Assembly (NCBI RefSeq): GCF_047495875.1
Contig: NC_092485.1
Location: 3,978,890 to 4,042,889, forward strand
Reading direction: 5' to 3'
From: Pithys albifrons albifrons
Taxonomy: Eukaryota; Chordata; Aves; Passeriformes; Thamnophilidae
DNA length: 64,000 nt
A program made the position numbers and the translations under genes. The notes beneath the pieces are model-generated. The model ran no database searches and was not told where the DNA came from. It saw only the letters and a program-made list of their open reading frames with translations. This document shows, piece after piece, positions 36,651 to 50,073 of the stretch; within the stretch, counting starts at the first letter, position 1; each line of letters opens with the position of its first letter.

Positions 36651-37112
36651 ATCACAGAATCATAGAATTGTTGGGTTGGAAAAGACCTCTGAGATCATCA
36701 AGTCCAACCCTTGGTCCAACTCCAGTCTCTTTACCAGATCATGGCACTCAGTGCCACGGCCAATCTCAGTTTAAAAACCTCCAGGGATGGTGAATCCACC
36801 CCCCCTCTGGGCAGCCCATTCCAATGCCTGAGCACTCTCTCTGCAAAGAATTTTTTCCTGATCTCCAACTTCAATTTGCCCTGGCAGAGCTTGAGCCCAT
36901 CGTGCCCCCTTGTCCTATTGCTGAGTGCCTGGGAGAAGAGACCAACCCCTACCTGGCCAGAACTTCCCTTCAGGGAGTTCCAGACAGTGCTGAGGTCACC
37001 TCTGAGCCTCCTCTTCTCCAGGCTGAACACCCCCAGCTCCCTCAGCCTCTCCCCACAGCACTTGTGCTCCAGTCCCTTCTCCAGCCTTGTTGCTCTTCTC
37101 TGGATTGTAAGA
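36651..37112 (-). mobile_element. CR1 retrotransposon fragment (about 460 bp, antisense)
   Basis: This is the longest CR1 copy here. It starts with the antisense tail 'atcatagaattgttgggttg', passes 'cctccagggatggtgaatcc', 'aattttttcctgatctccaac' and 'cttctccaggctgaacaccc', and ends near 'cttctctggatt'. It belongs to a subfamily different from the 42.1 and 48.1 kb copies, and resembles the copy at 60.9 kb in reverse. Apparent open frames over it on both strands are repeat-derived. Confidence 0.9.
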
Positions 37113-37940
37113 TGGCAGATGGTTCTTGTTTGATTGAAGTTGTTCAATTGAAAGGTCTGAGAAACAAGTCTCTGTTTCATGCCCTGGGATTGAAATAAAG
37201 GGATATTTTTATAATACTGCACTGCTGGTCATTGCTCTGATGTGACTGGAGGAGCAGGGATTAATTTTCTTCCTAAACAAGGATTTTCAAGCCTCAGAAA
37301 GTAATGCCTCTTTGCTTCCATCTGTGTAAAAAAGGTGCAGTCAAACTTTGACTTCAGAAATGGGTCCCCAAAACCCTTGATGGTCCCTTACATTTGTTAC
37401 TGTTCATAGCCAGAAGTTGAAGTTTTGCTTATTAATTGGAATTTGTGCAAGGGAATGTGTGATGGAAGCCAGAGGAGAGCACTGGGGTGTGTATTTTGGG
37501 GCTGGAGAAGGGACAGAGCTGCTGAGTCCCTCTAGACTTTGGTTTTGAACATTCAGGAATGGCCCTGACACCTCTTAGTGGTGTGAAATTGGTCTCTTCC
37601 CAACATCACTTCACTGGTCTTATCTGTTGCCTGCCAGAGCAAGTAAAATAAGAAAAACTGAGAACTTGGCACATATTTTTAGAGCTGCTGGAGAGTGAAG
37701 GGGCAGGTGTTCAGGAAATGCTGGGGATGTGAAATCGAGCCAGGTGGGTTCCAAGTCTGCTTTAATCTTGTTTCTTGTCTTATGAGATGGGCATGACTCT
37801 GGGTCTTACACAGGTTCAGGCACCTCGAAAAATCAACTTGGAATTTTGGAGGGCAGTGACTACATTTTGTTCAGGTCTAAATGAAGTGGAGCCAGTGCAG
37901 GCTGGACAGCCTCCTGCATGGAATGCATCCTGCCTCTGAG

Positions 37941-38050
37941 ATCATGGATGGTTTGGGCTGGAAGGGACCTTTAAAGGCCACCCAGCCCAACCCCTCTGCA
38001 ATGAGCGAGGACACTTTCAACTAGACCAGGTTGCTCAGTGCCCAACCCAA
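37941..38050 (-). mobile_element. CR1 retrotransposon fragment (antisense)
   Basis: 'atcatggatggtttgggctgg' followed by 'aagggacctttaaaggccacc', 'gaggacactttcaactagacc' and 'aggttgctcagtgcccaa' is a truncated antisense CR1 end. Confidence 0.85.
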
Positions 38051-39855
38051 CCAAGTTTGTTTTTCCTTTTACATATTTTGAAGGTAATTAATCTCCACAT
38101 ATTGTCTAAGAGTCTTATCTCCTTTATGAGCACAAAGTGAGGCAGAAGTTATTCCTCCTCCATTTCCCTATGCTTTCATCTAGTTCAATGAGTTTCTTCT
38201 TGAAGTGATCTTGGTGAAAAATATCAGCAAATACCAAACTATTTTGTGAATTCATTTTAGTTTTTCTGGCTGTCCCTGCTCTCCTCTGAGTGTAAATCTG
38301 AAGGGGTTGCTGCGCTCTGGATGTTGTTGGGTTTGGGGGGTAGGGCAGGGTGAGACTCCTGCCTTTCTACTTATGAGTCAAGAAGTTCATGCTTTCTTTG
38401 CTACATACATATTTTTCTGCAGGCTTTTAAAATCCTCAGAGGTCAAAATAACATAGGTTTTGGTCCATTTGTAAGATCTTAAATCCCTGGGTGGCAAGAA
38501 ATACTGTGAGAAGACCATGCAATGTTGCTTCTATAAATGCCTCCTCGCGGCAGAAAAAACAAATGTGGAAACCACAAATGTGCAGGGAGAGACGAGGGGA
38601 TCTGCAGGAAGAGTCCTGGGCTCTGGCACAGCCCCTGAGCTGCTGCTGCTGCAAAAAGGTTGGGATTTAGGGACGTTCAGGGAGGGGAGTACCATGCAGA
38701 AGCAGCAGGGTTTGTGGCGGGATTGCTGTTGGGCTTTCCCTGTGTGTCTGACTGATGCCGCCTTTAATATTTCCTCAATCCCCTAATCAAGTTTACTACC
38801 CTTTGTTGTTACTGTTGCCTTTTGCTGCCAGGCAGGACAGCGACAGCCTCAGCAGGGCTGTAAAATAGGGCCTGGTTTGCGATGGCAAATCCATCACTGG
38901 AGCATCGGTGGGATATTTATGGATGCGCTGGGCAGGCGTGGATTGGATGTGGCCAGTCCCTATATCAGCACGAGTCCATTATGCCTGTTATGATGCATGG
39001 GCTCCCTACCTCCCCCTGCCTTTTATGACCCTCTTTCCATCCCTGTCGAGATGCTTGGGCAGGCAGAGCCCAGCATTTCCCAGCCTGGAAATAACAAGGA
39101 GAGAAACTCCTGCCTGCTGGAAGGAGCTCCCAAGATGGGACGTGCAGCACCCAAGGGGAATTTTGCTCCCTGGAGCCTGTGGAAAGGTCATGAGCTTTTC
39201 TGGCTGTGACTTTGATGAATATAACAACAAAACACTGAATCTGAGCATGTCTGCTGTTATTACAGCAGTGGTAGCACCTTCTGGCTCTCTCCCAGCCACC
39301 CCAATGCATTCACTCTGCTGCATTCAGCTTTTCCGTGCCTTTAGATTTTGGCTGTGGGTTTTCCCCCCCCTTAACTCTAGGCTGGAAGATGATGGTCATT
39401 CACTTGGTGTGTCTCAAAGCAATGTCAGATGATGCTGATAAGGTGCAGGGAGAGCCACATCCATGGACTGAAGGAGAGACAAGTGGTGGTACTGAGTGTG
39501 AGGATGCTCCCTTTCTTTTCTGTTACCCGCTGGTTTTATTGAGCTGACATGGAATATGTTACTCGAGCTTGCAGTTTTCTTCTCTATAACTCAAATCTGC
39601 ACACTGTGATTTACACCCCTGTGCGTGGCCATCTCCCACCTCAGACTCAGGGAGCCCTGAGGACACTGAAAGGGATGTTCTGGTCAGAGAACAGTCTGGC
39701 TGGGACTGAGGAGATGTGGCAGCAATTCCCATCTGCGAGGCAGGTTTCCCTGTGCATCCATTCTGTGGCTATAAAATCACAAGCCTTTGCCCAGCCCTGT
39801 GCTCCAGGGGCTGCTGCCAGCCTTGAGGTGCTGCCACCCCTCAAAATCTGTGCAA

Positions 39856-39920
39856 TCATAGAAGCATAAAGGCTGGACAAGACCTCTAAGGTCATTAATT
39901 CCACCATTAAACCCACCAAA
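39856..39920 (-). mobile_element. Short CR1 3' tail remnant (antisense)
   Basis: 'tcatagaagcataaaggctgg' and 'acaagacctctaaggtcatta' match the antisense CR1 tail of the 36.7 kb type. Only about 65 bases remain. Confidence 0.65.
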
Positions 39921-42144
39921 AGAGGGGATGCTACCCAGGGTGTGACCCCAAGCTGTCAGCCCTGTGGGATTTGCTCCTGGTCAGTGCTGAGCCAAGGGCA
40001 GCTGCGCCCAGTTGCTGCCAGTCCATAATGGGGACCCCACGGGGAGCAGGGGAGGATGGGGAGGAATAATTGGCTGAGGAAAGGTTTAAGATTCCAATTT
40101 CTTGGACATGGATGCAAACAGGAGGTCAGGGAGCAGCATGGGCAGGTTGGAATAATTAGCAAGAGGCTTCGTCAGCATTTGTCCTGACATCCCTGCCTGT
40201 GTCTCAGCTGGGGACCCTGCACCTCTCCTGGTTGTTCCTCCTCACATGGTTACATGTCTTTGCATCAAATAGATACATGTAGATGAAAGTGATGTGCATT
40301 TAAAATGAATGTACACATCATACAGCCTTGCTCTTCTACAGCACGGGATCTCTTTTTATTATTTTTTTGTGGTTAGCTGCTAAATTATTTATTGTGTGCT
40401 GGGCTTTAATCTCATAAACCTGCCTGCAGGCCTTAGGCAAACCAGCCTGAGAATGCTCAACCCAGGCTGAGCATCCTGGCAAGCTGGAAGCCAGGCAGCA
40501 CAAAGCGCTGGGGGACTGTAGGTGGTAATTGTTTGTCTTGTCTCGGTCTCTTCTCCCCCTCCCCAGCTCATTAAAAGCTGGGGAGCCTGTTAAGTTGGTC
40601 ACTGCCACTAACTCAGAGGGTGATTTGCATTTGTTGCTTGGAGAGGATGCCAATCTGAGATCCGTTAGTTGGGAAGAAGAGTCAGCCCCTTGAGCTGCTC
40701 AAAGTAAAGAAGAAAGGGTGAGGAGGAGACACTGGGGTAGAACAAGGTCTCTGAAATAAACAGTGCTGTGCCTCCAGCTGGGAGCACTTGCCTTCCCCAG
40801 CGGCCCCGAGTGTTCCCAGCCTGCACCCTCCCTGCTCTGAGCGAGCCTTTGGCTGACTAATGCAATGTTTGCTTTTGCTCCTCATCCTGCAGCCACTGGG
40901 TTATTAGAGGGAAAACAGAGCATCCTTCTGCCTGCGTTCCCTTCCCAGCTGCTTTGATGCTTTTTGCTCTTAAAGCTCCTCACTCCGAGAGACTTTGCAC
41001 CACGGAGGGGCTACCCTGCTCTTCCACGCTCAAATTAGTAAATGGCAGACTTGGAATAAAACCAGAGTCCCCTCCTCCCACCTTCCCCTTTCTTTTGACT
41101 CGCAGAGCAATTGCACTTCTTGAGTATATTTGGGCTAAATCATTCTGCAGAGCTTTGAAGCAAAAGGGCAGCAGGCTGTGACCCTCTCTGCTTTTCTTCT
41201 CGTGATTCCTTTGTGCAAAGCCTTTCACACTGGGAACTTGCTCTTGTTATTGAGAAATAAATAATTAGAATATCTGGAAGGTGCAGGTATAGTGGAAGAG
41301 AGACTGAAGAGTGTGAAACATGGGCAGGCTGCTTTCTACCCCCGATTTTCCCACCAGGAAGGGGGATAACAGCACTTTGAACATCACAGGCAGTTTGTTT
41401 GAAAATTACTTTGTAATCCAAAATGCAAAGAAGTCAAAATAAATACTGACCTTCCCTATTAGGAATCAAGGGATAAATGTGTTTAAATATTGTATATTTT
41501 GGAACAAAGCACATCCCATTTCATAGGGCACAGCTGATATTTGCCCTTGATATTTCCAAGGCTCTCAACTTTAGGGGAATGCTGCCATGCCAGGCATGGG
41601 GCTCATGGTGAGATGGTCCCTGTGCCACCTTCTCCCAGTGCCACGCTGGTGTTTCACTTGTGATTCTGTTCATCTGAGGAGCTGTTGGAGAGTTTCTTGC
41701 AGCGCTCTTGTTTTCTGCTGGAGCTGTATCCTGCAGCTTGCTCTGCTTAATTAAAAGCTGAAGAGGGAATTCCCTCTGCCCAGCTGCCGTGAGAGCTGCC
41801 CCCATCATCCCAGCCCTTCTCCCACTGAACTAGTAGGACACTTATCAAGGGACAACAGACATTGTCTCTTGTTTCTCTATGGCTTGTAAGCTTGGCAAGT
41901 GGGATGCTGCTGTGTGGGGAAGGGACTGAGCTCCTTTTCTCACTCCAGGAAGCTGTTTAGGAGCATAAATGGGAACTTGTCAGCTATCAAGAACCAAAGA
42001 CTTAACTCTAGACTTACTTTCGGTAATTTGGACTTGATTTACTCCTCCCTGCAAGAGTGAAACATTGACCTTTAGAGGCTTAGATGATCTCAGCTTGGTC
42101 AGAGAGAAAGGAATTCATCCCACTAATAAAAGCAAAGTGTTTTA

Positions 42145-42375
42145 TCATAGAATTATAGAATGGGTTGGGTTGGAAGGGATCATAAAGCCCATCTCATCCC
42201 ACCCCCTGCCATGGGCAGGGACACCTCCCACCAGCCCAGGTTGCTCCAAGCCCTGTCCAACCTGGCCTTGCACATTTCCAGGGATGGGGCAGCCACAGCT
42301 TCTTTGCCCAACCTCTGCCAGGGCCTGTCCACCCTCACAGGGCAGAATTTCTTTGTAATACCTAATCTAAGTCAA
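42145..42375 (-). mobile_element. CR1 retrotransposon fragment (3' end, antisense)
   Basis: A well-preserved antisense CR1 3' end: 'tcatagaattatagaatggg', 'ccatgggcagggacacctcc', 'aggttgctccaagccctgtcc', 'cagggatggggcagccacag' and 'gtaatacctaatctaa'. It is among the youngest-looking copies in the window and pairs in inverted orientation with the copies at 46.2 and 48.1 kb. Confidence 0.92.
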
Positions 42376-44899
42376 AGCCTCTGTGCACAGGGGAAACCCT
42401 GGTTGGGTTTGCTTGGGATTAGGCTGATTCCAGCAGTCTGGGAGTCAGGATTGCCATGGAAATGCAGGAACTGTGAGCAGATCCAGGGCAAACAGCTCGA
42501 AACACCAGTTATGGGCTGCGAGAACAGCGGCTCAATATTTGCTTGAGAAAACAAGCAAGTTTCATGTTTTTCAAGTGTGCTGCCCCCAGCCTGGGCTTGT
42601 TAAGAAACCTGTGATCAGAGGCACCAGGCAGCCCAGGTTCTGCAGGATCTGTGTGTCATTCCTCTAGGAGCATTAAAGAACAGCCAATGCCTTCTGGAAT
42701 TTGTTGATAAAACTCTCTTTTTTAGAATCATTTTTGCTTCTCTAGCACAAATGTGCTATTTCTTGTTTGTATGTGTTGCTTTCTTCATTCACTCTTTTAT
42801 TATTAGGGACATTTACATGAAAACAGCATTTTTTGCACTTGCAGCATATTTCCCAGTTGCAGCTGCACTTCCTCAGTGGAGAGCTCTACCTTCCCTTGGA
42901 ATGGGGCTGCCCTCCCTCCTGGGCATCACTGCCAGGCTCAGGGGCACATGGATGGTCATGGTCCATCTCCAAGTGTGGCATCATTCTGTCCCCATGCTCC
43001 AGAGAGGGATGCCACAGTTCATCCCTTGCTCTCCTCTTTCTTTAAGCCACCCTGGAAGTTCATTGGGATGCTCAGTGCATTCATTTCCTCCTGTGCACAG
43101 GAATTATTTTTACCTTTGCAGCAGAGAGAGGCCAGTGTGAAATCCTCGAGCAGGCAGGAATCCTCTCAGGGTTTCCCAAAGTGCCCGGCTCTGGCTGTGG
43201 AACAGTTTGGGAGGGAGAGTTAATGGACATGTCTGGCAGATAGTCAATCTATGTGATAATGTAAATTAAAGAAAAAACCCAAAATTAGTGTTTAGGGCAT
43301 AGTGATGACAAGTTATATGGGATGATGTATTTATTCACTCCAGACCCTGCCTGGGAAGAGGAACATAAGCCAAACTTCCTCCCCTTAAGAGGCACCTGGA
43401 GAGGAACCTGAAGGACCTTTCCTTTCTCCGTCTGCCTCTCTGGGCTCTGCAGATGGAAAATGTAAACTCCAGATGTGTTAAGCACATCTTTAATTTCCTC
43501 TCGCTCCATTTCTGCTCTAGCTTTGCTTTGGGGGTTTGGCATTTAGGTGGTTTTTTTTCCTGGCATCTTGATAAGCTTGGGAAAAGTCAAACAAACAAAG
43601 GAGAGAAGGCTGCAGGATCTTGGGGGCTGCTGTGCTGCTCTGCCCAGGGCTGTGGGATGGGATGTGCCCCTCCTGCACTTCCCTGGGTGAGCTCAGCACC
43701 TCCACTCCTGGCAGGAGCTCTGGGGTTGCTGATTCATGGAAGCAAATGGTTGGAGAGGTGAAATTCCTCCCCTCTCTGCTTCTCTCACCCCTGACCCTGC
43801 TCCATTTCTTCCTCCTGACCCCTGAATTTCAAACCCGACCTTTTCTATCAAGGGGGGAGGGAGGGAAGGCAGAAGGGCAAGCAAAGGGCGAGGTGAGTTT
43901 GGCTGATTTGGGAGGTGGAGGAAGCAGGTCTGGGGGCTTGAGTGGTGCCTGGAGGCTCAGGGATGCTGCAGGATGCCAGGTGTGAGCACAGGGCTGTGGA
44001 CATGGAGTGGGTGCTACTGCTGCTCCATCACTTGGCATCCATTTGGAATATCCATGCATTTAGTTCCCTGAAAAGTAAAATGTACGAATGGCTGAGCTCT
44101 TGTGTGTCATCAGCACCCTCCTGTGGTTCCCCTGCCCTGCAGGGACGGGGCAAACCCCCCTGGGGTGCTGGTGGTGTGGGGTGATGGCTGAGGGAGTGCA
44201 GGGCAGGGAGGACTCTGCATGATGCTCGTGGCATTTGGCTCTAAACACACAGATTTGTGGCAGCTCCTGCATGTCTGGGGACCTGGGGCACAGCTCAGGC
44301 TCTGTGGGGAGTGGCATTTCTGCATCTGAACCCAGGCAAACACAGGATGCTCTGTACAGGCATCCACCCCTTCCCAGCTTGTTTCTGCGTGGCCTTGGGC
44401 TGCTCCTTCCCTGCTCTGATGCACAGCAGGTTGTTCTCACTCCCTCACAACAAAAGAAAACAGGGCTTTTCCACCTGCAGTAAAAAGGCAGAGGACCCAG
44501 CTCTGCCAGGCTGAAGGAAGCACAACATTTCCAGGGCTTGAGGACACAAGTAGGACTTAATTGTCCTCTCGGGATCTTCGCCCTCACCCTCTGGTCTGAG
44601 GTTCTGCTTCAGCACAGCCCTTGGCCTTCAGCCTTCCCTGTGCCATGGGATGAGTTCATGACTTCTACCCTCTGACATATTGCCTGGGGGGAATTAAAAG
44701 CTCAAAAGAAAAAGCCCTGCTGTCTATGCAGAACCAAAGTGGCCCAATCTGTCTCTGTCCCCCCTCAGCACGTTGTTTGCTCTCCGTGCCCCCTGGGAAG
44801 GTCCCTGTCGATAAGGTTCTGCATCTTGTCAGAGCTGAGACGAGTCCTGTGGAATGGATGTGGAGGCTGGGAGTGCTCCATATCCCCCCTGACAGGTAG

Positions 44900-45070
44900 A
44901 GCCTCATTTAACAGGATGCTGCCATATTCATTACCCGGCAGAGAGGCTGCGGGGCCGGAGCGCAGGTGCAGAGCCAGCCCCCGCCTGCACAAAGCCTCTG
45001 TGTGAATAAGTATGCAGTAAATGTCTCCCTCTGCCAGATTTATTCCTTCATTAGGTATTTAAATACATTC
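44900..45070. promoter_or_regulatory. Possible intronic regulatory element
   Basis: A repeat-free block holds two CAGGT-type E-box words (gacaggtag, gcgcaggtgc), catattcattaccc, cttcattagg and tatttaaatac, with a small local CpG enrichment. The mixed composition stands out from the surrounding intron. It is a candidate conserved non-coding element by appearance only. Confidence 0.2.
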
Positions 45071-46248
45071 TGCTGTATAGGATGTTTCTGGGAGGCCACT
45101 GCCTTTTCTCTCCGTGGAGTGAACGTGGCGGCTGCCAAGCGGCTCTCCCTGGCCAAGCTCCCCCAGCACCCAGCAGAGCCCCGTGGGTTGGGGCAGGGAG
45201 AGGAGCAGTGGGGTGGCAGAGGGGCTGGTGGGGCATCGCTCAGCATCTGGGGAGGATGTAGGAATGGAGTTGTGCAAGGGAATCCCAGGAGGGAGACTGA
45301 ACACCCTGGTGCCTGCTCAGCACTGAAGGGGCACATCCACCCTGGAATGGCCCCTCCATCCCTGTGGTTTGAGGATGTGTTGGCCTGGGCACACAATGGC
45401 ACAGCCAGCAACCATTGCTTTGGCCACCCCAGAGCAACTCGGGGACCCACATCCACTGGTGTGTCACCCCCAGGTTGGGACCCACATGCTTCTCCCTTTT
45501 CCCACCAGTCCCCAGGCTGGCCTGTCCCAGTGTGTAACATTTTAGGGAGCTACAGTGAAGTAAATGCTCTAAAACTGTACAGTCATCGAACCAGACAGCT
45601 CAGGGAAGAGCTGAGAAACTAAAATTAGCAGAAGTGCCCCAGGCAGAGGCCACCTGGGGTTTTGTTGCGTTTCGGTCTTAACTTTCATCTCTTTTATTTA
45701 TAATTTGTGGCTGATTGATTTTTATTTTTTTAAGCCTTTTTTTTAAGCCTGCCCCCCGCCCACCCCTTTGAAAATGGGGAGCTTTGCTGGCTCATGATGT
45801 CTAATCCTGACATACCCACGGGTGGCATTGCCTTTTCTGCCCCAGTTCTACCTGGTTCTGAGCAGCAGCATCTTCTACCACCCAAGATGGGCACATGGTG
45901 GGCAAGTCCTGGGTCTATCCCACACCACGTCTCCCTGTCTCCATCCTTCCTTAGCTGCTTTTTTGTGCCCAGTTCTGCTTTGTCCCAACCTGTAACAGGT
46001 CCTCCCCTCAGGTTTTGGACCTCTGAACGCTGGAGGATCCTCAAGTGGTGATTTCAAACAGTGCCACCTAATTCCCTGCTTTGCTTCAACCCTTTCCCAT
46101 GATTTAAATTGATGTAACAGGCTTTGTGTTGCCGAAACAGGCCTGTGTCCCTCCTGCTGATGCCTCTGGGCTTGGGAAAGGGCATTGTAACTTCTTGAAG
46201 CATATTAGCAGAATTTGATTGTTAAAGTCCTGATCCATGGACCCACCA

Positions 46249-46405
46249 GGCTTGGGAGAAGCTGTGGCTGCCCCATCCCTGGAAGTGTTCAAGGACTGGG
46301 CTTGGAGCAATCTGGAACAGTGGAAGGTGTCCCTGCCCATGGCAGGGGATGGAGTGAGATGATATTTATGGTCCCTTCCAACCTAAACCATTTTGTGATG
46401 TTCTG
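46249..46405 (+). mobile_element. CR1 retrotransposon fragment (3' end, sense)
   Basis: 'cttgggagaagctgtggctg', 'ccatccctggaagtgttcaa', 'gtccctgcccatggcagggg' and 'ggtcccttccaacctaaacc' identify a sense CR1 3' end with a small internal deletion in the 'aaggccaggttgg' block. Confidence 0.9.
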
Positions 46406-48093
46406 ATCTCCCCTGCCATGTGCTTCCTGTGACACCAGAGTCCTTTCTGGGCTGGGTTTGGATTTTGCACAGCCTTTCTACCCAGGCAATTCCCTGCACC
46501 CTTGTCCTGGAGAAAGCTCAGAAAGGGCAGCAGGAGACTGGAGTCTCTGGCTCATTTTGTTCCTGGCTTAGCTCTCACATCCCAGCTCTGTGCCAGCTCT
46601 GTGCTGATGGAAGCAATGTGCCCATGGTTGTCTAGAAAATAAACAAAATCTCATTCAGCACTGGTCAGCAAGGCGATTTTTTGGGTGAACTCCAGTGGAG
46701 TGGAGGCTGCAAAGGATTTGTACTCATGGTATAAGGTCTAACAGTGCCTCACCAGACCTGAGCAAAGCACCTCCCTCTCTCTCTTCATTATATAGTTTAT
46801 TCTTCTAATGAGTGTTACTTGCACTGAGCTGACCCACCCTGGGTTTATTTGGTGTGAGGTGACCTGACCTCTGTCACACTGAATCCCCATTCCTGCTTTG
46901 CTGCTTCCCCAGAGCTTTTCTGGCCCTTTAGCTGAGCATAAATTCAAAAACAGAAGCTGGACAAAGCCTGTCCCTGAGCTTGTCTCAGCTGCCCTATGGA
47001 GAGGGACAGTACAAAGCTCAGCCTAAAACATGCACAGCAGAGTGTGGAGTGCTGTGGGACTCCTGTTTTGGGAGGCAGTGGGTGGCACCTGGGCTTTGGG
47101 TGCTGCCTCCACCCTGGCATCGTGCTGTGGGTGATGTTTGGTGGTTTGTTCATCACTTGAAATTAGAAACCTGGATGTGAGGAGGAGCAAGAAACAGAAG
47201 CCCTGAGCTGGGATTGAAGGAGGGATGTTGTTGGTGTCAATCAGTCTCATCCATGAGTTTCAGTGTAACACAGATTTCAGTCCACGTCTTTGGTCAGTGT
47301 GGATCAGAATTTCCTTTTTCCCCTGGGAATGGCTCAGTGAATGAAATATTCATCTTAAAGAAGGGTGTGCTTTAAAAGCCCAGAAAATCCAGTACCTTCC
47401 ACTGAGCCGTTGTTCTTTCCTGCCATGTCTCTGGCTAAATTAAGACTTTCTTAGAAATGCACAGGTTAAAAGTTTAAAAGCTTAAGGTTTCATTCATAAT
47501 TCACGTATCAATGAGGCTTTGATTCCTCACGGGGAAAAGGCTGCTGGTGTCTGCAGTGCATGTTGATGGGGTGCCCTGTGCTGCAGCCCAGCACCTCTGC
47601 CTTGCCTCTCTGAGCTCCTTTTTCCAGAGGCAGCTCAGGGCAGGATGGCTCCCAGGGGCTGCTGATGGGGAAAGCAAAACATCTCCCTTTTGGGTCATTG
47701 CTTTGAATCTGACCCAGGTCAGCTGTTGCCAAAAGTCGTTAATGTCTAATGGCTGCTCAGCGCCCTGTGACAAATGAGTCCCTGGGTCCTGGTCCTGTTC
47801 CCAACAAGGGCACAGACATCCATATCCCAAAAACCTGCTGTCACCACTCTCTCCGATGGCCTGAAAGACCAGCTGGCCCCTGTTATCCAACAATACCTGT
47901 TCACTGTGCTCCAGGCTTGTGCAGTTTGTCCTGTCAGAGCATCCCAGGTTGTTTCAGAGGAGGTAGAGCCTTGTTATCCCCTGTGAGGATGAGGAGGCTG
48001 GGAGTGCTGGGCTCAGGTGACCTGGTGGAGGTCACAGTGCAGCAGCACAGAATGGATGCTCTGTGCTGTGCTTGTGCTTCCAGGATAAAAGAG

Positions 48094-48350
48094 TAATGGC
48101 TTCAAACTGCCAGAGGGCAGGTTAGATGGGATATTGGGAAGGAATTCTTCCCTGGGAGGGTGGGCAGGCCCTGGCACAGGTTGGGCAGAGAAGCTGTGGC
48201 TGCCCCATCCCTGGAAAGTGTCCAAGGCCAGGTTGGACAGGGCTTGGAGCAACCTGGGCTGGTGGAAGGTGTTCCTGCCCATGGCAGGGGGTGGAAGGAG
48301 ATGGTCTTTAAAGTCCCTTTCAACACAGGCCATTGTGTGATTCTATGAAT
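48094..48350 (+). mobile_element. CR1 retrotransposon fragment (3' end, sense)
   Basis: A well-preserved sense CR1 end runs from 'taatggcttcaaactgccag' and 'atgggatattgggaaggaatt' through 'agaagctgtggctgccccat' to 'gtgtgattctatgaat'. It is near-complementary to the antisense copy at 42145-42375, about 5.7 kb away. Coding-like frames seen on both strands here are repeat-derived. Confidence 0.92.
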
Positions 48351-50073
48351 AAAACCTCCATACAAACCAGCATACCTGCCCCCCTCCCTGAGCTCCAACC
48401 TGTTGCTTCCCTCCCTTCAGAGGAGGAAAAGGAGGGTGGGAACGGGTCCTGCACACACAGCTGTGAAGACCTGCCTTCCCCTGGCTGGGCTGATCCTTCC
48501 CATGGCTTCCCTGGCACCCTGCCCTTCCTTCCCTCACCCAGATGGTCTCTGCATCTCCTTGTCAGGCATCCAAAAATATTTCCCATGCGCTCTTCCCATC
48601 CTTTCCAGCAGCCTCCTTGCCTGGCTGTAGCCTTTCAGCCTTAATCTCCTCTTTGTGCCTCAGAGGCACCTCTGCAGCTCTTGGCTGGTGCTTCAGCTGC
48701 GTCTGCTCTGCTGGTTTTGGGTGAAGATGCCCCCCTAACCTCCCCCTTCCCCCTGTATAATACCCACAGTTTTGAGAGGGATTAAAAAAAGAAGAGCCTG
48801 GCAATTTGGCTTGAAACTTGTCCCTTTTGAGAATCTTTTGCCTTTATTATCCAGCAGATAAATCTGCTTTCAGCTGCCTTTCTGTGCTGGGAATGGGAAC
48901 AGCACAGGGCAGCCCACAGAGCTAATCCACCCCCAGGTGTGGTGCCTCTTCCACCACATCCAGGACCACCACGATGGAGACAAGCTGGGGGCTGGTGCTC
49001 TCTGCCTTTAGCTCTCTGGATATTGTTCTTCAAAGATAAGTTTCATTTGAGATAGTAATCCCCAAAAGGGGGATTTTTTTCTTATTTTCTATTGTTTCCC
49101 CCTCCCCAAACTTTTCTTCAGGATCTGTTGGCAGCAGCCACTCTGTGGCAGCAGGGCCAGGAGGGCACTTGGCAGCAGCTCAGCAGAAGGGATTGGATTG
49201 CAGGGACAGAAATCCCTCCACACTGTGGGCTTGGTTTTATTCTGCCATGTGGCATCTGGCCTTGGAATGCTGCCTGTCCCCTCCCTGACTGGAGGTAATG
49301 CCTGTGGCACCCACCAGTGCTGGTGGCTCTGCTGCCCTGTGCTCTTCTCCCACTGTAAGAAATAACTGAGAATCCTGTGTGTGTTCAGGTGGCTTTGGGG
49401 TATTTTTCTGAAACCTCTTAAAATCTTTGTTAAAAATCTGGTAAAGGATGAACTAAGGCAGCTGCTTTTAGTTCTGAGCCATCTTCAGATTAGAAGAGCA
49501 CATGGGGCAGCCAATAGAGATTTCTCAGGTTTAGGGTGAAGGTTTGGGCAGGTTTGGAGCATTTGGATCTTACTCTTCTGGTTGGGATCCACATTTGGAG
49601 ACGTTTGCAGAGCTGTCTCTGGGAGCTGGCTGTGAACTCAGCAACAAGTGTGGCTGTGAGACCAGAGATACCATAACACAGGGAGGTTTGGGGCTTTCTC
49701 AGTGGAGTTATATGGATGGCTGACCTTTCCTCCTTAACATCCTCATGTGGCTCATCCTCACCTCCTTTCCTCTTCCCACATGCCACATTTCTCCTTATCC
49801 AAAGCTCACCTAATACTGAAATCTCTACATAGGCTCACAGCATTAACTTACTTAGTGTGTGGCATAATGGCTTGATACTTACCAATCCAGTCCTTGGAGA
49901 ATAACACAGGCACCAGGAGCAGTGAAAGAAAAAAACTTGAATTTACTCCTAAAAGACCAGGAAATGGGCAAGCAAAAGCCAAGGCACAGGGCCCTGCTGC
50001 TGGGGGGGCCTGGGCTGGTTTGTACTTAAGAGGTAAAGAAAGTAATTTAAGTCCTCCTATAGTAAAAAATATT

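Noticed and set aside
36711..37222. Frames of 124-163 codons on both strands
   Set aside because: They lie wholly or mostly within the antisense CR1 copy at 36651-37112 and are repeat-derived.
43850..43892. Small exon-like segment before GAG|GTGAGT at 43893
   Set aside because: The acceptor (tttctatcaag) is weak, the segment is about 40 purine-rich bases, and no frame relates to plexin.
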